A DNA stretch of 64,000 bases from NCBI RefSeq assembly GCF_000373565.1, contig NZ_KB891852.1:264393-328392 (forward strand), in the 5' to 3' direction. The notes under the pieces are model-generated. The model was not told the origin of the DNA. It saw nothing but the letters and a program-made list of their open reading frames with translations, and made no database searches. Numbering within the stretch: position 1 is the first letter of the stretch; every line of letters begins with the position of its first letter. This document shows, in pieces, positions 54,101 to 61,900 of the stretch. Made by a program: the position numbers and the translations under genes. The DNA comes from Streptomyces sp. HmicA12 (GTDB lineage: Bacteria; Actinomycetota; Actinomycetes; Streptomycetales; Streptomycetaceae).

Positions 54101-56684
54101 GCATCCCGAAGTCGACCAGCGCGGCGATCTCGTCGACGCCCGCCTCTCGCAGCGCCGCCACGACCGGCGCGCACGACGCGGGCGTACCGATCAGCGCCCG
54201 CTCGTCACAGTACCGGTCGTAGGCCCGCAGGAACAGGTACTCCAGGTCCGCCTCGCTCGCCTCCGCCACGTCCCGCTCGCCCGCGGCGACGGCCCCGGCC
54301 GCCGACCGCATCTGCAGGGACGAGCGCAGGTAGCGGGTCATCGGCTCGCGGGCCTCGGCGCGGGCCGTCGCGTGGTCGTCGGCGAGATAGGTGTGCAGGA
54401 GGACGGTGACGCGGCCCGCGTCGGGTTCCAGGCCGTGCTGGGCGCGGGCGGCGCGGTAGTGCGCGATGTTCGCGGCGAGCTCGGCGACGGTCTGGTTCAT
54501 GAGGTTCGTGACGACGCCCAGGTCGCGGCGGGCTGCCTCCTCGTACGACTCCCTGCGTCCGGACGTCGCCAGGAACATCGGCGGCGCCTCCTGCACGGGC
54601 CGCGGAAACGTCCGTACGTCGAGGGGGCGGCCGTCACCGGTCTCCCGGCGCACGGTGCCGCCGCGCCACAACTCCCGTACCGCGTCGAGGTGTTCGAAGG
54701 CGATGTCCTTGCGGCGCGCGAACCGCTCCGGGTGCAGCGCGAAGTCCTGCGCGTGCCAGCCGGTGGCGCAGCCGAGGCCGACCCGGCCGCCGGAGAGCCG
54801 GTCCACCACCGCCCACTCCTCGGCGACCCGCACCGGATCGTGCAACGGCAGCACCACGGAACCCGCGTTGAGCCGGATCCGCTCCGTCTCCCGGGCGAGC
54901 GCCGAGGCGAGCACGGCCGGGTTGGGGAAGAGCCCGCCGAAGGAGTGGAAGTGCCGCTCGGGAATCCACAGCGAGCTGAAGCCGCGCTCGTCGGCGAACC
55001 GGGCCGTGTCGACGATGCGGTCGTACGCCTGCGAGGTGTCCTCGGCGTCGGGGTAGTCGCCGAAGAAGTAGACGCCGAAGTCCGGTGCGGGGCGCGGGAT
55101 GTGGGGCGCGGCGGCCTGCGGCGCCGACTTCGTCCCCGCCCCCGTCCCCGTCCCCGCCTTCGTCTTCGTCGGGAAGAAGCCTCCCTCACGCAGGGCCCGC
55201 AGCGAGTCCTTCACGGCGTCCGCGACCCGCTCGACGTCCGCGTCCGTGTGAGCGGTGGAGAGGTAGAAGCTGCGCCACTCCCACACGTAGACGCCGCGCA
55301 GCAGGAGGTGCTGGTACAGCAGCTCCATGTCGGCGCGGTGCGTGAAACGGAACATGGACCCGAAGTGGGCCAGTTCCAGGGGGAATTCCTCGGCGCGGAA
55401 GAATGTGTTGAGGTCGTGGGCGAGGGCGTCGGTGCGGGCGTTGAGGCCCTCCTGCAGCCCGGGGCCCTCGGCGGTGAGGTGGGTGAGGACCGCCTTGGCC
55501 GCCGTCATCGACAGCGGATGCTGCAGGTACGTGCCGCCGAAGAAGGTGGTCTCCGCCTCCGGGCGGCTGTCGTCGCCGTAGCGCCAGAACCCGCCGTCGA
55601 CCCCGTCCAGGATGTCGGCGCGGCCCGCGATCGCCCCGACGGGGTAGCCGCTGCCGAGGGCCTTGCCGTACGTGGCCAGGTCCGGGACCACGCCGAAGTG
55701 GTGCTGGGCGCCGCGTGGGTGCGGGCGCAGGCCCGTCAGCATCTCGTCGAAGAGCAGCACGATGCCGCGCCGCCCGGTCAGTTCGCGGAGCGCGCGCAGG
55801 AATTCCACCGGCCGCAGCGCGGGGTTGCGGCACTGGACGGGCTCGACGACGACGGCGGCGATCGTGTCGCCGAGCGCGTCGATCGTGTCCAGGGCCTCCT
55901 GACCGCCGTACTCCAGGACCAGCAGATCGGCGACGGCGCTGGCCGGGATGCCGCGCGAGACGGGCACGGCGCGGCCGCCGTCCGGTCCCGGGCGGCCGAG
56001 CACGGAGTCGATGTGGCCGTGGTAGGAGCCGCGGAACATGACGACGCGGTCGCGGCCCGTCGCCGCGCGGGCCAGCCGGATCGCGGCCGAGTTCGCCTCG
56101 GTGCCGGAGTTCGCGAACGCCACCCGTTCCATCCCCGTCAACCGGGCCAGCAGCTCGGCGACTTCACCGGCCTCGACCGGGCGCGGCCCGAACCGCAGCC
56201 CGTCGGCGAGATGGGCCCGCACGGCCTCGGTGACGCACTCCGGCTCGTGCCCGAGGAGCAGGGAGCCGAAGCCCATCGTGATGTCGGTGTACGTGGTGCC
56301 GTCGACGTCGGTCAGATGCGCGCCCCGCGCCGAACGCGCCGCGATCGGATACAGCGTCTCCTTCGTGGCGCGCCGGAACCCCACCACGGCCCGGCTGTCG
56401 GCCAGCACGGGGCGCTGGCGCTGCGCCAGATCCTTGGACGTGGCGGTACGTTCGGACAGGCGCCGGGCCAGCTCGGCGGCGTGCGCGCGCTGTGCCGCGT
56501 CGGCGCCCTCGCCCGCCATGCCGGAGGAGTGGGGGACGGTGACGCGCGGGCCGTGCACCTCCGGGGCCTGCGGTGCCCGTGTCCCCGTCGTTGCTCCCGC
56601 GGCCGTCCCCGTCCGGGCTCGGGCGAGCTGCTGGGTGAGCTCCCGCGACAGCTGTGCGGCGCGGTCCGCCGCCGTGGTCGTCAT
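51129..56684 (-). CDS. Hybrid assembly-line protein: aminotransferase - luciferase-like monooxygenase - C - T - C
   Basis: The 1851-aa protein has five domains in order. A class III PLP aminotransferase (about 60-500) has Lys341 in ATYGKALGSGYPVG. A luciferase-like flavin monooxygenase (about 535-876; ERGFSSLWIPERHFHSFGG) follows. The first condensation domain has HHLITDG near 1017. The T domain has Ser1348 in FFDLGGNSI. The second condensation domain has HHVSADGW near 1532. It has no adenylation and no release domain. The N-terminal helix (about 1-30) may dock to the PKS C-terminal helix. The pairing of aminotransferase and monooxygenase after one KS-AT-ACP module matches the logic of microginin synthesis, giving a 3-amino-2-hydroxy acyl unit. 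The T domain must be aminoacylated in trans. A Gly/Thr/Lys linker separates the first two domains. Confidence 0.9.
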   Translation of the reverse strand: MTTTAADRAAQLSRELTQQLARARTGTAAGATTGTRAPQAPEVHGPRVTVPHSSGMAGEGADAAQRAHAAELARRLSERTATSKDLAQRQRPVLADSRAVVGFRRATKETLYPIAARSARGAHLTDVDGTTYTDITMGFGSLLLGHEPECVTEAVRAHLADGLRFGPRPVEAGEVAELLARLTGMERVAFANSGTEANSAAIRLARAATGRDRVVMFRGSYHGHIDSVLGRPGPDGGRAVPVSRGIPASAVADLLVLEYGGQEALDTIDALGDTIAAVVVEPVQCRNPALRPVEFLRALRELTGRRGIVLLFDEMLTGLRPHPRGAQHHFGVVPDLATYGKALGSGYPVGAIAGRADILDGVDGGFWRYGDDSRPEAETTFFGGTYLQHPLSMTAAKAVLTHLTAEGPGLQEGLNARTDALAHDLNTFFRAEEFPLELAHFGSMFRFTHRADMELLYQHLLLRGVYVWEWRSFYLSTAHTDADVERVADAVKDSLRALREGGFFPTKTKAGTGTGAGTKSAPQAAAPHIPRPAPDFGVYFFGDYPDAEDTSQAYDRIVDTARFADERGFSSLWIPERHFHSFGGLFPNPAVLASALARETERIRLNAGSVVLPLHDPVRVAEEWAVVDRLSGGRVGLGCATGWHAQDFALHPERFARRKDIAFEHLDAVRELWRGGTVRRETGDGRPLDVRTFPRPVQEAPPMFLATSGRRESYEEAARRDLGVVTNLMNQTVAELAANIAHYRAARAQHGLEPDAGRVTVLLHTYLADDHATARAEAREPMTRYLRSSLQMRSAAGAVAAGERDVAEASEADLEYLFLRAYDRYCDERALIGTPASCAPVVAALREAGVDEIAALVDFGMPAEKMRAGLEHLDALREATGAQDATAPATAAQRRLWLAAQLVGDPAAYNEVQAVRLRGPLDVPALTAAVDALTARHPALRTVFRAGGEDGLLQQVVLGSPRITLEVRDAREQGVDAAIEAALREASTRPYDLAEGPLFAPRLLTLTDDDHVLVFGLHHLITDGHSARLLADDLQELYRARVEGRAARFPEPAGTTAGAPELPTTDTDLEWWLKYLDPLPPVLAPPTDRPRGRRVCGHGAAAEVSLDAARTAAVQEWSGRQGVTLFATLLTAWQLVLRERTGLDEFVIGSTFGRRPPGSAHTVGFHAAVLPLRASLSDSTTVTDAVRATRDALFEAERHQQVDVDALLTRLHPDPGHPRPLVTVSADLDTAPLTRVQLPGLTASEVAGGASSAPLELALMAVRTPTGLRLRVRYDADLYDAGTVRGHLADLERVLGAMVDEGAVTVRETRLGPELAPASDDLRAIWRSVLGVEELPEDANFFDLGGNSIAAIRLVNRVREVLHADVALADFFADATLGAMAAQLGLPRTEPEDGVVDRAPVSPQQDRMIAGHLAVPQPQVWNVPTRIRLKGDLDPDALRTALAGLIDRHHALRTRFVRDADGAWRQEVLPAPPPRLRVDDLSRLAPDKAQERADAICRRMAARPFDLAEPTLPRSRLLRVAEDTWVLMFVLHHVSADGWSHSVLMAELAELYTAAAAGRAPALAAPSAQAPEYAREQLATHSPGEEERRAAFCARYLDGAPCRFDTPTDRPRPQVLSGDGGTVRGAVSAEVRTRMEELASSVHQTPFAVAAAALGVHLARLAGERDVLLAVPYANREGTAADSLVAMVSTSVMVRVRVEPGESFAELVARTGAEALAVMAHVLPTSRIMQAMRDAGATEVPDRVPNVLAFQNYPDTDIEIPGLDVEVEDLAPPVARAELVFGLSPRRDPALGLRTFLEYSADLWDEATAGQLLTSYVALLGELCAHPERPVAALLDDPHPLTPVPQEAETV

Positions 56685-59600
56685 CGGGCCGTGCGGTCGG
56701 CGCCGAGCAGGGCCACCGCCTCGGACAGCTGGGTCAGCATCGCCGCCTGCGTCTCGGCCAACAGGTTGACCTGACGGGTGAGTTCGGCGATCTCCGCACG
56801 CGTGGCGTACTCGCTTCCCTCTGCCTCCGGCTGCCGGGCGGGTGGGCTCGCCTGGGGTCGGACGGGCGCGACCACCTCACGCCTGGGCGTGATCACCTCG
56901 GCGGCGGGCGGCGGTACCGGCCGTGCGCGCCGCTCGGCTATGAGCCGGGCCGTGAGCTCCGGTGTCCCCGCGTCCTCCAGGATCTCCCGGATCGCGATCC
57001 GCACGTCGAACTCGGCCTCCAACTGACGCAGCATCCCGATGAGTTGGAGGGAGTCCGCACCGAGCCCGACATAGGTCTGCCCGGGCGCCACCTCGTCCGT
57101 GGTGAAGCCCAGGTGGTGGGCGGTGAGTTCGCGTACGCGGTCGAGCACGGTCCGGCCGTCGGGCTGAGCGGTCACTGCGTCCTCCGTGAGTGGTGCGGGG
57201 CCCGTCCAATAGGGGCGGTGCTGGAAGGGATAGGTGGGCAGCGGGATCCGGCGACCTCCGCCGCCGGCCGTGAGCGCCGCCCAGTCGACGGGCACGCCCG
57301 TGCAGTGCAGCCCGGCCACCGCCCGCCACAGCCCGTCGACGCCGGGCGCCCTGCCCTGCGTCGGCAGACACGGCACGCCGGGCAGAGTGCGCCGGGCCAT
57401 GCCGGTCAGCGGGGCGCCGGGCCCCAGCTCCAGGAGCACGGCACGGTCCGCGAGGGCGCGCAACACCGCGTGGAAGTCGGCGGGACGGCGGGCCTGCCGC
57501 ACCAGGTGATCCGGGTCGGGACGCCACCCGGCGGGGTGCGCGGTACCGTCGAGACCGGACATGAACTCTACGTCAACAGCGCGTAGTTGGGCCCTCTCGG
57601 CGGCTTCCCGCAGCTCGTCGAGCATCGGGTCGAGCAGCGCCGTGTGGAACGCCCGGTCGACCGGGAGCGGCTCGCACGGCACGTCGCCCAGGAGCCCGCG
57701 CGCCGTCGCCACCGCGTCCGGGCGGCCCGCGACGACATGGTGCGTGGCCCCGTTCACGACGGCGAGTTCGAGCCCGTCCCCGACCGCGTCGAGCAGTGCC
57801 CGCACCCGCTCGTGCGGGGCGAACACGGCGAGCATCGCACCGGGTGCGGTGTCCTGCATGAGGCGGCCCCTGCGGCACAGCAGCCGCATCCCGTCCTCCA
57901 GCGACAGGGCTCCGGCCGCGTACAGCGCCGCGTACTCTCCGACGCTGTGCCCGGCGACGGCCGCCGGGCGCACGCCGAGGGACTCCCACAGCCGCGCCTG
58001 CGCGACCTGGAAGGCGAACAGCGCGGGCTGCGCGAACGCCGTGTCCCACCGCCCGGGCCCCGCCCCGGCGACCAGCCGGTCCACGAAGTTCCCTGCGCCG
58101 GTGGCCTCTTGGTGGATCCGTGCGCAGACCTCCAGGGTCTCGGCGACCACCGGGAAACGTTCCGCCAGGGCCGCCGCCATGCCCGGCTCGGCCCCGCCCT
58201 GCCCGCTGAAGAGGAACACCGGGTCCGCGGGGCCGGTCACCACACCCGTCCGGTACGCCGTCGGGTCGGCGTACCCCGCCAGGAACGCGTCGAGCCCTTC
58301 GGCCGGGGCGCCGGTGACGACGAGGCGGTGCTCGTGGTGGCGGCGGCCGAGCGCCGTCGTGGCGAGCAGGTCGGCGGGGTCGAGCCCTGGATCGCGTACG
58401 AGCGTCTCCCGGAACGAACGGGCCGACTCCGTCAGGGCCTTGGGGGAGCGGGCCGAGAGGGGGAGGAGCGCGGGCGGCGGCGCTGCCGGGGTGGCGCGGG
58501 CCGGGGCGGGCGGGGCCTGTTCCAGGATCACGTGGGCGTTCGTGCCGCCCATGCCGATGGAGTGCACGCCCGCGCGACGCGGCCCTTCGGCGTCGGCGGG
58601 CCAAGGCGTGGCGCGGCGAGGGAGCGTGAACGGGCTTTCCGAAAGGCCCAGTTGAGGATTGGCCCGGGTGAAGTTCACCAGCGGCGGGACGAGGCCGTGG
58701 CGCAGCACCAGGATCGCCTTGATCAGTCCGGCCAGGCCCGCGGCGCTGTCGAGGTGCCCGATCGCCGGCTTCGTCGAGCCGAGCGCGCAGAACCCGGTGC
58801 GGTCGGTGTGCCGCCGCAGCGCTTCGGTCAGCGCGGCGAACTCGATCGGGTCGCCCTTGAAGGTGCCCGTGCCGTGCGCCTCCAGATAGCGGATCGACTC
58901 GACGGGCACGTCCGCCGCCGCGAGCGCGCCGAGCACCGCGTCCCGTTGCCCCGCCACGCCGGGAGCCGCGAACCCCCCTTTGTCCGCACCGTCGTTGGTG
59001 ACCGCCGAACCCAGGATGACCGCGTGCACGGTGTCCCCGTCGGCCAGCGCCCGCCGCAGCGGCTTGAGGACCACGGCCGCCACCCCGTTGCCGCCGACGG
59101 TGCCGTCGGCCGCCGCGTCGAAGGCCCGTACCGCACCCGTCGGCGAGATCGTCGAACCCTTCACGTGCCGGTGCCCGGTGACCTGCGGCAGGTGCAGCGC
59201 CGCCGAACCGACCACCATCAGATCGGCGTCCCCCGCCGACAGCGCCTGACAGGCAAGATGCACGGAGACCAGCGCGCTGGAGCAGGCCGTGGCCACATTG
59301 ACCGCGGGCCCGTCGAGGCCGAGCCGGAACGCTGCCCGATTCGCCGTGAAGTCAGGGTAGTTGCCTACCTGGATCTGCTTCACGGCCGTCCAGTCGGCCT
59401 CCTCGGGGGACCCGATGTTCCGTGCGAGATAGCTGTGCAGCGAGTACAGGCGGTAGCCGACGCTCGCGTACACCCCGATCCGCGTGTCCGGCGAGGCGCC
59501 CGCGTACCCGGCGTCCTCCAGCGCGTGCTGGGCGCACTCCAGGAACAGCCGCTGCTGCGGATCCGTCACCGTCGCCTCGCGCCCGCTCATCCCGAAGAAC

Positions 59601-59821
59601 GCCGCGTCGAACCCCTCGATGCCGTACAGCGGCGCACTCGCCCCGACGAACCCCGGCTCCTTGTACGTCGCCTCGGGCACCCCGGAGGCCGCGAACTCGG
59701 CGTCGGTGAAACGCCGCACGTGCGTCGTGCCCGCCGCGATGTCCCGCCAGTACCGCTCCGGGCTGTCAGCTCCCGGAAACCTCAGCGCCATCCCGACGAC
59801 CGCCACCCGCCGGTCCCGCAT
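56681..59821 (-). CDS. Type I polyketide synthase module KS-AT-ACP
   Basis: The 1046-aa protein holds a ketosynthase with the active-site Cys180 in NVATACSSALVS and the His pair in EAHGTGTFKGDP and KPAIGHLDSAAG. The acyltransferase has Ser626 in AGHSVGEYAALY, and RAFHTALLDPML matches malonyl rather than methylmalonyl selectivity. The carrier has Ser924 in GLGADSLQLI. The C-terminal 45 residues form a predicted coiled coil (EIAELTRQVNLLAETQAAML) suited to docking. It has no ketoreductase, dehydratase or loading domain. It should extend an externally supplied acyl starter by one malonyl unit to a beta-ketoacyl thioester, which the following aminotransferase domain could convert to a beta-amino acyl group. 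The start codon ATG 59821 overlaps the MFS gene by 56 bp. Confidence 0.92.
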   Translation of the reverse strand: MRDRRVAVVGMALRFPGADSPERYWRDIAAGTTHVRRFTDAEFAASGVPEATYKEPGFVGASAPLYGIEGFDAAFFGMSGREATVTDPQQRLFLECAQHALEDAGYAGASPDTRIGVYASVGYRLYSLHSYLARNIGSPEEADWTAVKQIQVGNYPDFTANRAAFRLGLDGPAVNVATACSSALVSVHLACQALSAGDADLMVVGSAALHLPQVTGHRHVKGSTISPTGAVRAFDAAADGTVGGNGVAAVVLKPLRRALADGDTVHAVILGSAVTNDGADKGGFAAPGVAGQRDAVLGALAAADVPVESIRYLEAHGTGTFKGDPIEFAALTEALRRHTDRTGFCALGSTKPAIGHLDSAAGLAGLIKAILVLRHGLVPPLVNFTRANPQLGLSESPFTLPRRATPWPADAEGPRRAGVHSIGMGGTNAHVILEQAPPAPARATPAAPPPALLPLSARSPKALTESARSFRETLVRDPGLDPADLLATTALGRRHHEHRLVVTGAPAEGLDAFLAGYADPTAYRTGVVTGPADPVFLFSGQGGAEPGMAAALAERFPVVAETLEVCARIHQEATGAGNFVDRLVAGAGPGRWDTAFAQPALFAFQVAQARLWESLGVRPAAVAGHSVGEYAALYAAGALSLEDGMRLLCRRGRLMQDTAPGAMLAVFAPHERVRALLDAVGDGLELAVVNGATHHVVAGRPDAVATARGLLGDVPCEPLPVDRAFHTALLDPMLDELREAAERAQLRAVDVEFMSGLDGTAHPAGWRPDPDHLVRQARRPADFHAVLRALADRAVLLELGPGAPLTGMARRTLPGVPCLPTQGRAPGVDGLWRAVAGLHCTGVPVDWAALTAGGGGRRIPLPTYPFQHRPYWTGPAPLTEDAVTAQPDGRTVLDRVRELTAHHLGFTTDEVAPGQTYVGLGADSLQLIGMLRQLEAEFDVRIAIREILEDAGTPELTARLIAERRARPVPPPAAEVITPRREVVAPVRPQASPPARQPEAEGSEYATRAEIAELTRQVNLLAETQAAMLTQLSEAVALLGADRTAR

Positions 59822-61043
59822 CGCCCCCTCCCTCCCCGCTGCTGGAGACGGAGCGCCGCTGCCGCAGCACCTGGGCCACGAAGACCACGGCCACCACGAT
59901 CGCCACACCGTGCGCGACGCCGACCACCGACAGCGGCGGGAACGCGTCGAGCGCGGCCGACACCACGATCATCCCGACACCGAAGCCCAGGTTCTCCACG
60001 GTCGCCGACAGGCCGAAGGCATGGGTGCGCAGGTTCGTCGGCAGGGTCTGCAGATGCGAGCTGTACGACACCTCGGTGACCCCGTCGGCCGCGCCCGCCA
60101 GCAGCGCGATCACGATCGTCGCCGCCCACGGGAACCCGGCGAACGCGAGAATGAACGTCGCCGACATCGCGATCGTGCCGAGGCCGAAACCGAGCGCCCC
60201 GACCGAGCGCCCGTCCCGCTTCACCCACCGTTGCAGCACCTGTTGCACCAGCACATTGCCCAGCGCCCACGTGCACCAGAAGACACTGACGAAGACAGCG
60301 GGCCGGTCGGCGTCCAACTGCGTGGAGTACACCGGCAGGGCCGCGTTGTGCGAGGACGAGCCGAGCGCGTCGATGCCGCGCAGCGCGACCATCAGGGCGA
60401 TCACGGGCGCCGCGGCGAGCGCGGTCAGGGCGCCGGGCGTGCGCCGCTTGCCCTGCGCCGGGGCGTCCTCGGCATCCCTCCGCGGGCGCGCGGCCAGCGG
60501 CAGCAGGGCCACCGTGGCGGCGCACACCAGGAACGTACCCATGTCGACCAGGAACGCGGCGGTGTATCCGAGCAGCGACACCACGACACCCGACGACGCG
60601 AACCCGACCACCATCGCCATCGAACGGCCGCTCACCATCAGCGAGTTCGCCCAGGTGTGCCGCCCCTCGTCCACCATCTCCGGGATCGAGCTGCGGAACG
60701 CGACCATGAAGAAGGTGCCGGCCGCGCCGACCACCGCGGAGACCAGGAACAGCGCAGCCGTCCGCAGCCCGTCCGGCGCGCAGACCAGCAGCAGGAGCGC
60801 CGCCGCCTGCAGCACGTTCGCCCAGAACATCACCGGCTTCGCCGCCCACCGGGCGAGCACGGCGGCGGCGCCGAGCCCCGCGAGGAACCCGGCGGCGAGC
60901 CGCACGGCCATGAAGACGCCCACCGCGAGGGCCCGGTCCGTGACCGCGTACACGTACAGATTGAGCGCGACCAGGTTCAGGTACGTGCCGTAGGAGGAGA
61001 TCGCGTAACCGGTCACCAGAACGCGGTACCGGCGTTCCTTCAT
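59766..61043 (-). CDS. MFS transporter, probable product exporter
   Basis: The 425-aa protein has about 11-12 helices, starting RYRVLVTGYAISSYGTYLNLVALNLYVYAVT, with PEMVDEGRHTWANSLMVSGRSMAMVVG and PTNLRTHAFGLSATVENLGFGVGMIV. This belongs to the MFS exporter branch (MFS_3 type) frequent in antibiotic clusters. The C-terminus is hydrophilic and Gly/Ser-rich. It is the first gene of the operon that continues with the PKS gene, whose start it overlaps by 56 bp. Its likely job is to export the peptide product. The promoter should lie in the 206-bp gap before 61250. Confidence 0.88.
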   Translation of the reverse strand: MKERRYRVLVTGYAISSYGTYLNLVALNLYVYAVTDRALAVGVFMAVRLAAGFLAGLGAAAVLARWAAKPVMFWANVLQAAALLLLVCAPDGLRTAALFLVSAVVGAAGTFFMVAFRSSIPEMVDEGRHTWANSLMVSGRSMAMVVGFASSGVVVSLLGYTAAFLVDMGTFLVCAATVALLPLAARPRRDAEDAPAQGKRRTPGALTALAAAPVIALMVALRGIDALGSSSHNAALPVYSTQLDADRPAVFVSVFWCTWALGNVLVQQVLQRWVKRDGRSVGALGFGLGTIAMSATFILAFAGFPWAATIVIALLAGAADGVTEVSYSSHLQTLPTNLRTHAFGLSATVENLGFGVGMIVVSAALDAFPPLSVVGVAHGVAIVVAVVFVAQVLRQRRSVSSSGEGGGDAGPAGGGRRDGAEVSGS

Positions 61044-61249
61044 GGGGAAGTTCCTTTGCGGCTGTGCGGCCTTGCGGCAGTGCGAACGGGTGATCGGGGA
61101 TCGAACGCTCCGCACCATAGGCGGCAGGATCCGCCTTCCGCAGCAAGATCACGGATTTCGTCCGGGACCCGACCATGACCGCGCCGACGGCCTGCCCCAC
61201 GCACTCCCGCACAAGGCCGATTCCGGCCGAACGGGCCGGCTGCCGCGGC
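61044..61249. promoter_or_regulatory. Probable promoter region of the biosynthetic operon
   Basis: This 206-bp gap precedes the MFS gene. It contains the inverted repeat GGCGG-CAGGAT-CCGCC at 61120-61135 and two GATC-containing copies of ATCGGGGATCGAA next to it. A -10-like TATGGT is readable on the minus strand at about 61115, but no convincing -35 was found. The winged-helix regulator gene ends just before it, on the same strand. Confidence 0.4.
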
Positions 61250-61792
61250 TCAGGAGACCCCGGTGGGCTCCTCCGCCGGGAACAGGATCGGGCTGATGAG
61301 GTGGCGGACGCGGCCCGGGGCGGGCGCGTTGCCGATGTGGCGGACCAGGACGGCCCGCAGCTCCTCGATCAGCTCGGCCCGTTCGGCCGGGCTCAGCCAG
61401 ATCGCGTGCTGCCGGTAGCCGACCTGGTCGGCCACCGGGTCGGCGCCGTCCCGCTCCAGGTACGCGCCGAACTCGGCCAGCAGCGTGGCCGTCGCCACGG
61501 CGAAGATCCGTCGGTGCTCGTCGGGAGTGACCTGCGCGGCGGCCTCGGCGTCGACCACCGCCCGCTCCCGGCGCAGCCGGTAGGTGCGCTCCACGGCACC
61601 GCGCACCCGCTGCTCGTCCGCGACGTCCAGGAGCCCGGCGTCCGCGAGCGCGCCGACGTGCCGGTACACGGTCGCCTTCGACACGTCGGGCAGCAGCGCG
61701 CACATCTGGGACGTGGTGAGCGTCCGGTCGCCGGACAGGGCGTGCACGAGGCGCAGCCGGACCGGATGGAGGAGGAGATCGACCGTGTCCAT
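61250..61792 (-). CDS. Winged-helix (ArsR-like) transcriptional regulator
   Basis: The 180-aa protein begins with the helix-turn-helix: DTVDLLLHPVRLRLVHALSGDRTLTTSQMCALLPDVSKATVYRHVGALADAGLL. A wing follows with the RTYRLRRE motif, and a helical effector-like domain fills residues 80-175 (YLERDGADPVADQVGYRQHAIWLSPAERAELIEELRAVL). Its gene is divergent from the alpha/beta-hydrolase across a 108-bp gap with a perfect 9-bp-arm palindrome. It lies upstream of the biosynthetic operon on the same strand, so it may regulate both, but only the link to the hydrolase is suggested by position. Confidence 0.85.
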   Translation of the reverse strand: MDTVDLLLHPVRLRLVHALSGDRTLTTSQMCALLPDVSKATVYRHVGALADAGLLDVADEQRVRGAVERTYRLRRERAVVDAEAAAQVTPDEHRRIFAVATATLLAEFGAYLERDGADPVADQVGYRQHAIWLSPAERAELIEELRAVLVRHIGNAPAPGRVRHLISPILFPAEEPTGVS

Positions 61793-61817
61793 GGGCGTAC
61801 GGTCTCACGGCTGATAC

Positions 61818-61837
61818 CGTTCTCAAAGTTGAGAACG
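61818..61837. promoter_or_regulatory. Palindrome CGTTCTCAA-AG-TTGAGAACG, candidate operator of the winged-helix regulator
   Basis: Nine-bp arms match perfectly around a 2-bp centre, 25 bp upstream of the regulator start codon and 63 bp upstream of the hydrolase. Just downstream CGCAAG is repeated three times at near-regular spacing (61836-61861). This is consistent with autoregulation and control of the divergent gene. Confidence 0.7.
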
Positions 61838-61900
61838 CAAGAGAGCGCAAGAGTACGCAAGCGGTGCGACACCGCGAGAACGCGAACGCCAGGGGGATCC

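Noticed and set aside
51117..56774. A 1885-codon plus-strand open frame
   Set aside because: It is antisense to the aminotransferase-monooxygenase-C-T-C gene; the translation is Arg/Gly/Val/His-rich with no domain, as expected for high-GC shadow frames.
57587..60079. An 830-codon plus-strand open frame
   Set aside because: It is antisense to the PKS and MFS genes, with low-complexity Arg-rich translation and no motif.
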